Shown: positions 6,674-14,342, numbered from the stretch's first letter. The stretch: DNA of 20,840 nt from Bacillota bacterium (GCA_023443925.1 JAEZSL010000252.1:1-20840); one strand, 5' to 3'. A program made the numbers and translations. Notes: generated from the sequence alone by a model not told the origin.

Positions 6674-8539
6674 TTAAAGTATCGGCATTTCCGTTAAACG
6701 AAGATTAGTACAACCGTAAGGTATGAAAGTCAGCTCTTCAACCTCCTCCAAAATCCAGGAAAGTTCCGGCTTTATGGCGGCGGAACCATTTACAAGGGGC
6801 CAGTCGATTTTACTGCCCTTAAGGATAGCCTTTACCGGAGCACCTTCCGGAGAGAACGGCATACTGCCAACTGTTCCTTCTTCAAAATGAAGGCTGCCTG
6901 CAATATTATCCTTATCAATTCTCAAGCCATAATTCCAGGGCGTTTTGGCATAGATTTCATAATCACAATGAGGATATTCTCTTCCTGGTACCTCTTTATT
7001 AATCTGCACCCATTTTTCTTTAATTTCCAGGGAGTAAATCAAAGGTCCTCTGGCGAGAGCATACAGTCCGTTAGGACGGGATATTATTTCACTCTGCATA
7101 GGGAACTTTAGAATCAGCTCCGTTTCGCCTTCCCATTCCTTATCCAGGACAGCAAATCTTCCGCCTTCTTCTTTTTGAAGCATTCCATCCGTATGAATCT
7201 CCGCCTCCTTACACCAGGAGGGTATTCTAAGACTTAAGGAGAATCGGATTTTACGGTCCGTCTTTATCTTAATATGCACCGTGTCCCTAAAGGGATAATC
7301 TGTAACCAGGGCTACCCTGACCCCGACTCCGCCTATCTCAGTATTCAGATCCGACGGTGCATACAAAACTGCAGCGATACCATCTTGTGTTCTTTGTAAG
7401 GTATTCATGGCAAATTTCGGCCAGGGCTGGCTTAAATTTGCAGTACAACATCCGAAATTAGGTTCCAGTCCAAAGAGATGTGCCTCCCCTCCATTGGTAT
7501 TAAATAAGGGCACTTCCCGTCTGCTGCATTCTACCTGGTTAACCTGCTGGTCATACTGGTGGCTCCACATATCCGGACTGAAGGTTGCCGGAAGGGCATT
7601 AAAGGTTATTTTCTCCAGACGGTCCCCGTACTTCGCTTCGCCTGTGCAGGAGATCAGATGCTCCAAAGAGTACATATATTCACCGACAGCACATAATTCC
7701 GTACCCTGTACCGGGCTTTTACCTGCCAGACATTCATCACCGGTGAATACACCAGTAACCATGCCGTGATATTCATCCAGCATTTCGGTCATTAAATCTG
7801 CACTATGCAGCTGATCATCATTCTCTGTCATCCTGGAATACAGCGCACCGGCTTTTAAAGCCATAGCGTTATTAACGACGTGGCTCATCTGGCTCCAGCG
7901 TCCCTTTTCATCCGGTTTTTTATAGGGCCAGTCCTTAAAAAATTCTCCCCAGTCAAAGCCCTGGCAATGCAATTTTGACGCCAGAAGCAAAAGCCATTCC
8001 TCTCCTGTACGTTCATATAGCCACCAAATGGATATAAGGCATTCAAACCATCTGGTCTGGGCCCAGGAAAACAGCGTATTCGAATCAATGTGCCGGTCCA
8101 GGTTAACAAGAGCTTTTCTCACCACCTCTTCAATTCTGGGATCACCCGTCATATCGTGATATAACACCAGTACCTTAAGAATTAAAAATAATGCCCACAT
8201 ATCGTACTGATTCCGGTCGCCGGTATCCCCGGGGCAGATCCATCCGTCCTTATCCTGTTGTGCAATAATAAAATCGACGTATCTTGCCGCCCGGCTTTTC
8301 ATATCTTCATTATCCAGTAACCAGGCCAGGGGAATAAACCCATCCAGCCAGTAAGGCACTCTCTCCCAGCCTTCCATGTCGCCGCCAATCCATTTACTTT
8401 CCTTTATATCCGGCCAGAATTTATCCAGATTACCAGAAAGCCCTTCAGCCTGAATCTGAAGCTGTCCTAACAGCCATCCCTGGGGTTTTAATTCAGAGAC
8501 AGGGAATAAAGTAAAAGCAGGTTTTTTTAAACTTTTCAT
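6674..8539 (-). CDS. Glycoside hydrolase family 127-type protein (probable beta-L-arabinofuranosidase), 621 aa
   Basis: Predicted cytoplasmic enzyme (no signal peptide) that would release beta-L-arabinofuranose or a related sugar from oligosaccharides. Residues about 10-400 form the (alpha/alpha)6-barrel with the tryptophan-rich segments of the DUF1680/GH127 family (WLDGFIPLAWLLDN, DGWICPGDTGDRNQYDMW); 400-621 are beta-rich. The zinc-cysteine active site known from HypBA1 has counterparts: E281 and C283 in TELCAVGE, and the pair C364-C365 in FGCCTANLSQPWPKF, one of which would be the nucleophile. AGGAG lies 7 nt before the ATG. A divergent AraC-type gene is its probable activator. Related families GH137/GH142/GH146 share the fold, so exact linkage specificity is uncertain. 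Uptake of short oligosaccharides is implied, but no sugar transporter is in the window. Confidence 0.88.
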   Translation of the reverse strand: MKSLKKPAFTLFPVSELKPQGWLLGQLQIQAEGLSGNLDKFWPDIKESKWIGGDMEGWERVPYWLDGFIPLAWLLDNEDMKSRAARYVDFIIAQQDKDGWICPGDTGDRNQYDMWALFLILKVLVLYHDMTGDPRIEEVVRKALVNLDRHIDSNTLFSWAQTRWFECLISIWWLYERTGEEWLLLLASKLHCQGFDWGEFFKDWPYKKPDEKGRWSQMSHVVNNAMALKAGALYSRMTENDDQLHSADLMTEMLDEYHGMVTGVFTGDECLAGKSPVQGTELCAVGEYMYSLEHLISCTGEAKYGDRLEKITFNALPATFSPDMWSHQYDQQVNQVECSRREVPLFNTNGGEAHLFGLEPNFGCCTANLSQPWPKFAMNTLQRTQDGIAAVLYAPSDLNTEIGGVGVRVALVTDYPFRDTVHIKIKTDRKIRFSLSLRIPSWCKEAEIHTDGMLQKEEGGRFAVLDKEWEGETELILKFPMQSEIISRPNGLYALARGPLIYSLEIKEKWVQINKEVPGREYPHCDYEIYAKTPWNYGLRIDKDNIAGSLHFEEGTVGSMPFSPEGAPVKAILKGSKIDWPLVNGSAAIKPELSWILEEVEELTFIPYGCTNLRLTEMPIL

Positions 8540-8684
8540 AGAAACTCCTATCTGCTGCTCACGGCAGCGTATATTTCAATTACTGTACATTTTTTTCTAT
8601 TCAATTCAAAGTTTATCAGCTATAATACAATTAATAAATTGCAAATAATGCACTAAGAAGTGCAAAAAATGGATGGTGATTAAT
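8540..8684. promoter_or_regulatory. Divergent GH127/araC control region with an AraC-type direct repeat
   Basis: A perfect TATAAT at 8621-8626 reads toward the regulator gene, with only a poor -35. Near-identical 11-bp direct repeats, TGCAAATAATG at 8640-8650 and TGCAAAAAATG at 8661-8671, are 21 bp apart (two helical turns), typical spacing for the two half-sites of an AraC-family monomer or dimer. They lie after the predicted start site and overlap the ribosome site region, which suggests autorepression. On the minus strand TTGAAT-N16-TACAGT is a weak candidate for the hydrolase promoter, and GCTGC/GCAGC forms a small hairpin just before its ribosome site. Confidence 0.5.
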
Positions 8685-9527
8685 ATGGATTCAAACGCCT
8701 GTAATCTGGTTAAATTAAGCTTAAATCCCTGGCCTGAATTTTTTGGAGCCAGTTACCGGTACTTTTTAAAGGACGAAAAGCATATAACCAGGATCTGTGA
8801 TTTTTATGTTTTGATATTTGTCCTTGAGAGAACACTTGTATTCTGGGAAAATGGAACAGAAGTTGTTTTAAACAAAGGAGAATGGTACCTGCAGCGGCCG
8901 GAATTATTTCAACAGGGACGGACGGGCTGTCCGGCTCCCGTTTATTTCTATATTCATTTTAATGCTGTGGAAGCTCCTGATCTGTCAGACTCTCCGGCAG
9001 AAAGTAAGACCTTTAAAATTCCGGACGTTATATTGCACAGAAAGGGTACTTATGACATCAAATTGATGAAACCTTTATTCGATCAATTAGATTACTGCCA
9101 TAAGAATAAAACCTATGATATCCTGAATTGCCAGTCCCTGTTTCTGTCCATTTTGAACACCATCACCTTTTATAATCACAAGGAGGAAAGCTCCTCCCTG
9201 GCTTACCAAATCACCCGGTATATTTCTGAACATTACGGCAGGGATATTACCTGTGATATGCTGGCAGACCGGTTTCATTTTTCAACGGAATATATAAACC
9301 GGACTGTGAAAGAATACAGTGGGCAGACACCGGGTCAATATCTTAAAAATATCCGGATAACAAGAGCCAAGGAACTGCTGGCCAACACCGACCATACCCT
9401 AAACCATATTGCAGATGAAGTAGGCTATCATGATACTACCGTTTTTTATAAAGCCTTTAAAAAACAGACCGGTATGGCACCGGGCCTGTGGCGTGAAAAA
9501 AGCAGGCGGATCGACGGATTTACATAA
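8685..9527 (+). CDS. AraC-family transcriptional regulator next to GH127, 280 aa
   Basis: One-component sugar-responsive regulator. Residues about 1-160 form a cupin-like effector domain (ENGTEVVLNKGEWYLQRPELFQQG). Residues about 178-275 carry the two-helix-turn-helix DNA-binding domain: DITCDMLADRFHFSTEYINRTVK, then GQYLKNIRITRAKELL and the family hallmark IADEVGYHDTTVFYKAFKKQTGMAPGLWR (in pieces at the C-terminus). An ATG four codons upstream at 8673 has no ribosome site, whereas GGATGGTG precedes the ATG at 8685, so the latter is preferred. Divergent from the arabinofuranosidase gene and probably its activator; effector unknown but plausibly arabinose or an arabino-oligosaccharide. Confidence 0.93.
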   Translation: MDSNACNLVKLSLNPWPEFFGASYRYFLKDEKHITRICDFYVLIFVLERTLVFWENGTEVVLNKGEWYLQRPELFQQGRTGCPAPVYFYIHFNAVEAPDLSDSPAESKTFKIPDVILHRKGTYDIKLMKPLFDQLDYCHKNKTYDILNCQSLFLSILNTITFYNHKEESSSLAYQITRYISEHYGRDITCDMLADRFHFSTEYINRTVKEYSGQTPGQYLKNIRITRAKELLANTDHTLNHIADEVGYHDTTVFYKAFKKQTGMAPGLWREKSRRIDGFT

Positions 9528-9555
9528 TACTTCTTATTCAAGTAGTTTGCGCACG

Positions 9556-9602
9556 AAAGGCCCTGATATAAGTCAAAAATTCAGACGGATATCAAGGCCT
9601 TT
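9556..9602 (+). terminator. Terminator between convergent araC-type and darA genes
   Basis: A 14-bp stem (AAAGGCCCTGATAT with ATATCAAGGCCTTT, one C-A mismatch on this strand, U-G on the other) is followed on the plus strand by TTTTCTTTT. The minus-strand tail is poor, so it mainly serves the regulator gene but may act in both directions. Confidence 0.8.
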
Positions 9603-9649
9603 TCTTTTAAGTAAATATTAATTTGATATGTTGTATTACAGTAAAATTC

Positions 9650-9967
9650 TTAAATTTTCTCAAAACGGTCCACATCCATTACGAAAATGGTTGCTCCGCC
9701 TACATTAACCAGTACCTGCATGGAAGTATATTCGGCCGGTCCGACGGGATTCGAAATAATCTGCTGTCTCGGCCCGCATTCTTTTTTAACAACGTCAATA
9801 ACTTCTTCCACTTTTTCTTCTTCCGTGCCAATCATTAAGGTAGTATTCCCTTCCCTTAAAAATCCTCCGGTCGATGCCAGCTTGGTTACATAAAAGCCCT
9901 GTTTGTTTAATCCTTCCATTACACGGCTGCTGTCAACATTGCGTACAATCACGTATATCAGTTTCAT
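9650..9967 (-). CDS. darA: Cyclic-di-AMP receptor of the DarA/PstA (YaaQ) family, 105 aa
   Basis: Small PII-like trimeric cytosolic protein that binds the second messenger c-di-AMP; its downstream partner is unknown in this group. It shows the nucleotide-binding segment TKLASTGGFLREGNTTLMIG at 28-47 with conserved N41/T42, and the C-terminal GGATIFVMDVDRFEKI at 90-105. Length fits the family (about 109 aa in Bacillus subtilis). A longer frame exists upstream, but AAGGATGG sits 6 nt before the ATG at 9967-9965. Stands alone as a single gene convergent with the araC-type gene, with its own strong promoter about 180 bp upstream. In many Firmicutes darA is linked to tmk or DNA-replication genes, so the location here is atypical. 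Confidence 0.95.
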   Translation of the reverse strand: MKLIYVIVRNVDSSRVMEGLNKQGFYVTKLASTGGFLREGNTTLMIGTEEEKVEEVIDVVKKECGPRQQIISNPVGPAEYTSMQVLVNVGGATIFVMDVDRFEKI

Positions 9968-10142
9968 AGAATCCCATCCTTTCAACATTATAATCGATTT
10001 GCGAAGCATTTGAATTTCTGTATGTTCTTACTTCGTGTTTTACTAACTTTCTTCGACCTGTTCCCTGAACTAAATTAATGGTATCCCCAAAGCCAACTGT
10101 ACATTCCCGAAATATCGTCAAATGATACTATTTGCCAATTCC
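9968..10142 (-). other. Long 5' leader of darA
   Basis: About 175 nt between the predicted start site and the darA start codon. Two overlapping open frames in it lack ribosome sites and resemble no protein I know. I see no recognised riboswitch or terminator-like hairpin. The rest of the gap, 10179-10300, holds only the 3' flank of the metalloregulator gene, with no clear terminator. Confidence 0.4.
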
Positions 10143-10149
10143 TATTTTT

Positions 10150-10178
10150 ATTATAGTATAACATGGTATGAATGTAAA
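10150..10178 (-). promoter_or_regulatory. Promoter of darA
   Basis: On the minus strand TTTACA (10178-10173), 17 bp, then a perfect TATAAT (10155-10150). Strong sigma-A match in an A/T-rich stretch; predicted start near 10143. Confidence 0.75.
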
Positions 10179-10300
10179 GTGTAATGCAGGTTAATTTAAC
10201 GTAAAAAATTGACGGACCCATTTGCGGGCGATTCTGATTTTCCAATGTTGTTACAAGAATGTAATTCCTCTGAGCCTTGTTTGTGGCTGAAGACCGAATT

Positions 10301-10705
10301 TCAATCCTTGGAAGTCTTACCTTTTTCCTCCTCAGCCCTGCTTTCATGTTCTTTCAGAAAATGCTTAATTCCCTGATAGGTTTCTTCGCTTAGAATGTGC
10401 TCAATTCTGCAGGCATCCTCTTCCGCTTTCTCATGGGATACTCCGGCTGTCACCATAAGAAACCGGGTTAACTGTTTATGTCTGTCATAGACATTCTCCG
10501 CTTTTCTTTTGCCTTCTTCGGTCAGTTCGATATATCCGCTGTCATCTATTACAATTAGCCCTTCTTCTTTTAGGATTCCTACCGCACGGCTTACACTGGG
10601 CTTGCTGAACTTAAGTTCTCTGGCAATATCGATGGATCTGACGGCGCCGCTTCTTTTACTAATAATCAGAATCGTCTCTAAATAATTTTCACCTGATTCG
10701 TACAT
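10301..10705 (-). CDS. DtxR/MntR-family metal-dependent regulator, short form, 134 aa
   Basis: Metal-sensing repressor with an N-terminal winged helix (about 6-62; VRSIDIARELKFSKPSVSRAVGILKEEGLI) and a metal-binding dimerisation domain (about 63-125). It lacks the C-terminal SH3-like domain of DtxR/IdeR, so it has MntR architecture. The presumed metal ligands are mixed: E10, H76, C99, E102 and H103 are present. C99 in ACRIEHILS matches the cysteine of DtxR (ACRWEH), whereas MntR has glutamate there; position 7 is asparagine where MntR has aspartate and DtxR methionine. Metal specificity (Fe or Mn) therefore cannot be assigned. AAAGAGG precedes the ATG. No metal transporter of NRAMP, Feo or Mnt type is adjacent; the nearest candidate target is the AraC/ABC locus to the right. 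Confidence 0.92.
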   Translation of the reverse strand: MYESGENYLETILIISKRSGAVRSIDIARELKFSKPSVSRAVGILKEEGLIVIDDSGYIELTEEGKRKAENVYDRHKQLTRFLMVTAGVSHEKAEEDACRIEHILSEETYQGIKHFLKEHESRAEEEKGKTSKD

Positions 10706-10720
10706 AATAGCCTCTTTCCT

Positions 10721-10749
10721 GAATATTCTTTTCTTCGAATTGAATATTC
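10721..10749. promoter_or_regulatory. Paired GAATATTC palindromes in the metalloregulator leader
   Basis: The 8-bp palindrome GAATATTC occurs at 10721-10728 and 10742-10749, 21 bp apart, so two protein dimers would sit on the same face of the helix. Both lie between the predicted transcription start (near 10809) and the start codon (10705). Candidate autoregulatory operator; binding protein not known. Confidence 0.45.
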
Positions 10750-10815
10750 GTTAATCAATAGCTGAAAAAACTTCCTTCGTTTTTCAACTTATCTCCTTTT
10801 GCATGAGCTAACTTC

Positions 10816-10844
10816 ATCATAACTCATTTTTAAGAAAGTTTCCA
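10816..10844 (-). promoter_or_regulatory. Promoter of the DtxR-family gene
   Basis: On the minus strand TGGAAA (10844-10839), 17 bp, TATGAT (10821-10816). Leader of about 100 nt contains the GAATATTC pair and a 10-codon TTG-initiated frame with a good ribosome site (10755-10787). Confidence 0.55.
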
Positions 10845-10906
10845 GTCCGATTATTGAAGCCATAGGGTGAATTGTGATGAGCTTCACTAAATTCACCGGT
10901 ATCGCC

Positions 10907-10942
10907 GGTTCTCTATTAGGTTCTCTATTAGGTTCTCTATTA
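10907..10942. repeat. Three exact tandem copies of a 12-bp unit
   Basis: GGTTCTCTATTA repeated three times without change, in the 310-bp gap between the metalloregulator and the ABC permease gene. Non-coding; copy number may vary between strains. Just to its left (about 10896-10909) is the small dyad ACCGG/CCGGT. No clear terminator for the ABC operon was found in 10945-11015. Confidence 0.9.
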
Positions 10943-11015
10943 GAATCGTATTTGTTTATAATATAAACTCCCTGTTATAAGGTGGTTTATCCCCAGAAAA
11001 CCTGACTACAGGCGC

Positions 11016-11861
11016 TTATATCCACCGTACAAATTCAATAATCCACCTTATTGGACTGATTACACTCAAAATACGGAACAGCTGGGGCATACTCTCAATT
11101 GCAATAAAAGTACCTCCAAGCAGAGAAAAAATTGCCGTAAGAGCGGATGCCGTAATATTTGCGTTCATATCACTTCTGCTAAAAGCACACACAAAAGAAG
11201 CGAATGCTGAGGAAAATAAAGCGATAACTGCTGCTGTTAAAACTCCCTTAAATGCAGAAAGCTCCCAATTTCCATTCATCACCCTCATGATAACTAAAGC
11301 GGCGCTTCCCTGCAGAAAGATCATAATTAGATTATGAAGGTAAAATCCGGCATAATAACTTCGTTTCTTTTGTATGGAATAACAGTAACGCTCCATAGTA
11401 CCTGAGGTTTTATCTGTGATGATTACAGCTCCCTGGACTACTGACAGTACCATGAACAGTGTCATCAGATACGCAGCGGCCCTCTCGGTATGGGTTAAGG
11501 ACTTTATCACTCCGGACGGTTTATTCTTATTTTGAACGGAATGTATAACCGGCTGCCTGCCGTCTTTTATTCCGGTATAATCAAGTATTATCTGAAGATG
11601 TCCCGTTATTAGGTCACTGTTCATGGTTTCCCTGGAAGTTAGTTTATATACAAAATCCTCCGTATTAAGTATCTTACGGATACTGTCCCTTCCAGTTTCC
11701 GTATCTGAAATCACTCCAACCCGTAAAGCCGGCCTGGCTGACTGATTAACAAAGCCCGCAGCAAAGCAAAGCACCAGGGGAATAAAAAAGGTAACAACAC
11801 ACTGTAATTTATGGTTTAAATTTCTTCTAATATTATTTTTTATAACCAGGTATGTTCCCAT
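11016..11861 (-). CDS. ABC-2 type transporter permease, third gene of operon, possibly C-terminally short, 281 aa
   Basis: Membrane subunit of an exporter. It shows a helix at about 20-38, a soluble extracytoplasmic domain at 40-128 (ALRVGVISDTETGRDSIRKIL), and four more helices at about 131-149, 172-194, 207-228 and 237-256. The usual SPIRWIIEFVRW amphipathic segment follows, and the protein stops there. ABC-2 permeases of this kind normally continue for some 40-60 residues with a sixth helix, which the partner permease does have. The sequence after the stop is not hydrophobic in any minus frame, so a simple frameshift is not evident. AGGAGG lies 8 nt before the ATG, inside the 29-bp overlap with the preceding gene. 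Confidence 0.88.
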   Translation of the reverse strand: MGTYLVIKNNIRRNLNHKLQCVVTFFIPLVLCFAAGFVNQSARPALRVGVISDTETGRDSIRKILNTEDFVYKLTSRETMNSDLITGHLQIILDYTGIKDGRQPVIHSVQNKNKPSGVIKSLTHTERAAAYLMTLFMVLSVVQGAVIITDKTSGTMERYCYSIQKKRSYYAGFYLHNLIMIFLQGSAALVIMRVMNGNWELSAFKGVLTAAVIALFSSAFASFVCAFSRSDMNANITASALTAIFSLLGGTFIAIESMPQLFRILSVISPIRWIIEFVRWI

Positions 11862-12606
11862 TCAAAAATTCCTCCTTTTTAAAGTGAATGACCGCCGCCA
11901 GGCAAATTACGAAACCGGCTGCAAAAAATACGAAAGACAACCGGTATAACTGATTTCTGTATACTTCCCCGTCATATAAATATCTGAAAATACTGCGGTT
12001 CATCCAGGTAAGGGGCGACAAATATAATAATGTCTGCCACAAAGGCTTCAAGGACCCAATCGGAAAGAAACTTCCTCCCAGCACCGCAAAAATACAGATA
12101 GGCAGATTAATCAGATTCTTTACTACTATAAAATTCTTAATACCCAAACCTAACAACAGACCAAAACCGCATGCCAGAAAAGTTTCTGCCGTATACAGCA
12201 GAATAACTGCCGTAAACCTGCCGCTAAGAGGCAGTCTAAAGATAAAATAGCAAACGGTTAAAACCAGTGCATTACATAATGAAAAAACCACAGTGTCAGC
12301 CAAGAGCTTGCTAAGAATAATATGCCAACGGTTAATTGGTGCCTGTATTAACCTTACTGCCGTACCAAAAGCAGCATCTTCTTTTCCTCCATAGGCGGAG
12401 GTTATAATACCGAATAAAGTGCAGAATGGTATGGTAACCAGGGTATAATACTGAAAACTATTAATAATCTCCGTATAATTATTTTTTGTTAAGAAACCTA
12501 GTAAGATAATTAGAACCAAGGGAAAAACAACATTATATCCTATGGCAAAACCGTCCCGTATTCTTCTTCCCAGACTGCTTTTAAACAAAGTCAGAAAAAC
12601 GCTCAT
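11833..12606 (-). CDS. ABC-2 type transporter permease, second gene of operon, 257 aa
   Basis: Six-helix membrane subunit of DrrB/NatB-like type (helices near 20-40, 55-75, 95-120, 130-155, 165-185 and 225-245) with a C-terminal basic tail. No large soluble domain. It would pair with the other permease to form a heterodimeric channel energised by the ATPase of the operon. An ATG five codons upstream at 12621 overlaps the ATPase gene, but GGGGAGG is 6 nt before the ATG at 12606-12604, so the shorter form is preferred and lies 1 bp after the ATPase stop. Confidence 0.9.
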   Translation of the reverse strand: MSVFLTLFKSSLGRRIRDGFAIGYNVVFPLVLIILLGFLTKNNYTEIINSFQYYTLVTIPFCTLFGIITSAYGGKEDAAFGTAVRLIQAPINRWHIILSKLLADTVVFSLCNALVLTVCYFIFRLPLSGRFTAVILLYTAETFLACGFGLLLGLGIKNFIVVKNLINLPICIFAVLGGSFFPIGSLKPLWQTLLYLSPLTWMNRSIFRYLYDGEVYRNQLYRLSFVFFAAGFVICLAAVIHFKKEEFLNGNIPGYKK

Positions 12607-12607
12607 A

Positions 12608-13363
12608 CTATACCTCCCCATCCCTTAAATCGGTTCCGGTCAGATGCAGAAATATCTCTTCCAGAGAATGAAATCCAAGTTCTGCATATTTTTCTTTTAG
12701 TTCTTCTTTTTCCATATCTATCAATATACTGCCGTGATCCATTAATATAATTCTGCTGCACAGCTCTTCAATCTCCTCCATGTAATGGGATATATAGATT
12801 ACGGTGGTATTCCTGGCTTTGAGTTTTTTGATTGCCTCTAAAATGTGATTTCTGGACTGGGGATCAATACCAACCGTGGGTTCATCCATAATCAGGAGTT
12901 GGGGCCTGTGGGCAATGGAACAGGCAATTTTCAGTCTTCTTTTCATCCCTCCGGAGAAAGCAGAAGGTTTCTTAAACTTACAATCTGAAAGACCTGTAAA
13001 ATGGAGTGCTTCTTCTGTTCTTTTTATTAATTCCTTCCCCTTAATCCGGTACAAAGCCGCAAAGAACCTGATATTGTCGTAAGCGTTCAGGTCATCATAT
13101 ACCGCGATATCCTGGGGAACGACCCCTAAGTCCTTTTTAAAATCCATTCTATTTTCCTGAATGTCCTTCCCCCGATATCGGATTGACCCGGATTCCATTT
13201 TCTCTATGTCGGTTATCATTTTAACCAAAGTACTTTTACCGGCACCATTCGGCCCAATCAGTCCAAGGATTTCTCCTTCTTTTACAAAGAAGCTAATATC
13301 CTTCACAATCTTTTTTTCGCCATAGCTTTTTGATAATCCTGAGATTTCTAATATTTTATTCAT
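12608..13363 (-). CDS. ABC transporter ATP-binding protein (DrrA/NatA-like), 251 aa
   Basis: Cytosolic ATPase of an ABC-2 exporter. Walker A GPNGAGKST at 37-45, Q-loop Q84, signature FSGGM at 136-140 (a common variant of LSGGQ in this subfamily), Walker B LLIMDE ending at E161, and switch histidine H193. The end (HSLEEIFLHLTG) is the typical C-terminus of drug and antibiotic exporter ATPases. First gene of a three-gene operon. GGAGG lies 12 nt before the ATG, a wide spacing compared with the neighbours. Substrate unknown; regulation by the adjacent PadR-type protein suggests a toxic or phenolic compound or a peptide. Confidence 0.95.
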   Translation of the reverse strand: MNKILEISGLSKSYGEKKIVKDISFFVKEGEILGLIGPNGAGKSTLVKMITDIEKMESGSIRYRGKDIQENRMDFKKDLGVVPQDIAVYDDLNAYDNIRFFAALYRIKGKELIKRTEEALHFTGLSDCKFKKPSAFSGGMKRRLKIACSIAHRPQLLIMDEPTVGIDPQSRNHILEAIKKLKARNTTVIYISHYMEEIEELCSRIILMDHGSILIDMEKEELKEKYAELGFHSLEEIFLHLTGTDLRDGEV

Positions 13364-13405
13364 ATTTTCACTTTACCTCCTGTTATTTCATGATCTATAA
13401 TTAAC

Positions 13406-13424
13406 ATTATATATCCAACGTTGG
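13406..13424 (-). promoter_or_regulatory. ABC operon -10 box with overlapping PadR-type operator
   Basis: Perfect palindrome CCAACGTTGG at 13415-13424 lies directly upstream of TATAAT (13411-13406, minus strand), in the spacer where polymerase binds. No recognisable -35 is present at 16-18 bp. The palindrome matches the motif at the PadR gene promoter, so the same regulator probably controls this operon by blocking the promoter. Confidence 0.65.
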
Positions 13425-13442
13425 TTATACTACTTTTATAAA

Positions 13443-13474
13443 AGAGTCTGCCGGTTTATTTATTTACAGACTCT
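13443..13474 (-). terminator. Terminator of the PadR-family gene
   Basis: An 8-bp stem, AGAGTCTG with CAGACTCT, and a 16-nt loop are followed on the minus strand by TTTTATA. It lies between the regulator's stop and the ABC operon promoter, separating the two units. The interval 13475-13585 holds nothing I recognise. Confidence 0.65.
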
Positions 13475-13585
13475 GTGGAAATCCTTATTGTTAACTTTTC
13501 TTTATCTTTTAGTTTTACTTCTTATCTCTTACAGCTTTCATACTCTAAATTAACGCCATATCGTATTTTAATATTATTGTTATGA

Positions 13586-14317
13586 TCAGGTATCCGCTTT
13601 TTTCTGTTTGGTTAACTCCTCAATAATTTTATCCAGGTTAATAACTGCGTTATCCGGATCCTTTAAGATCGCTTCTTTAAGACTATTGATATAACTGATT
13701 TTTTCATCTGTCTCCGATTCCGTCTGTTCCTTATCAATTCGGTCAAAATCAAAGCTTCGGATCATCAATTCTGCCTGTTCACCGGACTTTAAATACTGAT
13801 CCAGATTATTAAGCAGTTCCTCATGCCAGGCTATCTGACCTTTAATGCCTTCAATGGTAATATTAAAACTTAAGCGGTTTAGTTCATCCGTACCGTCACC
13901 GACTTTAATATCTCTCCACTTTATCCAGTAATTAGCCTGCTCTTTTAACTCCTCTATATGCCGTTCTAATATGGCAGCACACTCTTCCCTGGTTAACGCA
14001 GCTAACATAGGACCGGTTATAAATTTCATGGTTGAGACCTGCCACAAAGGTTTGTTAAGTTCTTCCGCCATCACCTTATGAAGCTCTTCCCTGCCGCTTA
14101 CGGTTATCTCATAAATTTTGCGTACTCTGGAACCGGTTCTTTCTTCTCTTAATACTTTAATATGCTTTTCTTTCTCCAGCTTGGTCAGCGCATAATAGAT
14201 AGAGCCGGATTGAATCTTAACCCACTGTTCGGTACCGGATATCTGGAGAAACCTTTGAATCTCATAACCGTGTGTGGGCTTAATATTCAGATAATATAAA
14301 ACAAATCCCCGTATCAT
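13586..14317 (-). CDS. PadR-family transcriptional regulator with long C-terminal domain, 243 aa
   Basis: Repressor with an N-terminal winged helix (about 1-85; LNIKPTHGYEIQRFL, QSGSIYYALTKLEKEKHIK, KIYEITVSGREEL) and a helical C-terminal dimerisation/effector domain of the Vir_act_alpha_C type (about 90-190). It is followed by an acidic, lysine-rich tail of about 50 residues not usual in minimal PadR proteins. Group members such as LmrR and PadR sense hydrophobic drugs or phenolic acids and control exporters; the adjacent ABC-2 operon carries a matching operator. AAAGGAAAA precedes the ATG. Perfect-consensus promoter overlapped by two operator copies indicates autoregulation. Confidence 0.93.
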   Translation of the reverse strand: MIRGFVLYYLNIKPTHGYEIQRFLQISGTEQWVKIQSGSIYYALTKLEKEKHIKVLREERTGSRVRKIYEITVSGREELHKVMAEELNKPLWQVSTMKFITGPMLAALTREECAAILERHIEELKEQANYWIKWRDIKVGDGTDELNRLSFNITIEGIKGQIAWHEELLNNLDQYLKSGEQAELMIRSFDFDRIDKEQTESETDEKISYINSLKEAILKDPDNAVINLDKIIEELTKQKKADT

Positions 14318-14342
14318 GGTATTTTCCTTTCGTATAAAACAT

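Noticed and set aside
10242..10250. CCAATGTTG resembling the PadR operator
   Set aside because: Only a half-match, not palindromic at its right end, and located in a gene's 3' flank without a promoter.
9933..10347. Overlapping minus-strand open frames of 62 and 90 codons between darA and the metalloregulator gene
   Set aside because: They lack ribosome sites, overlap the darA promoter, leader or start, and show no protein-like composition.
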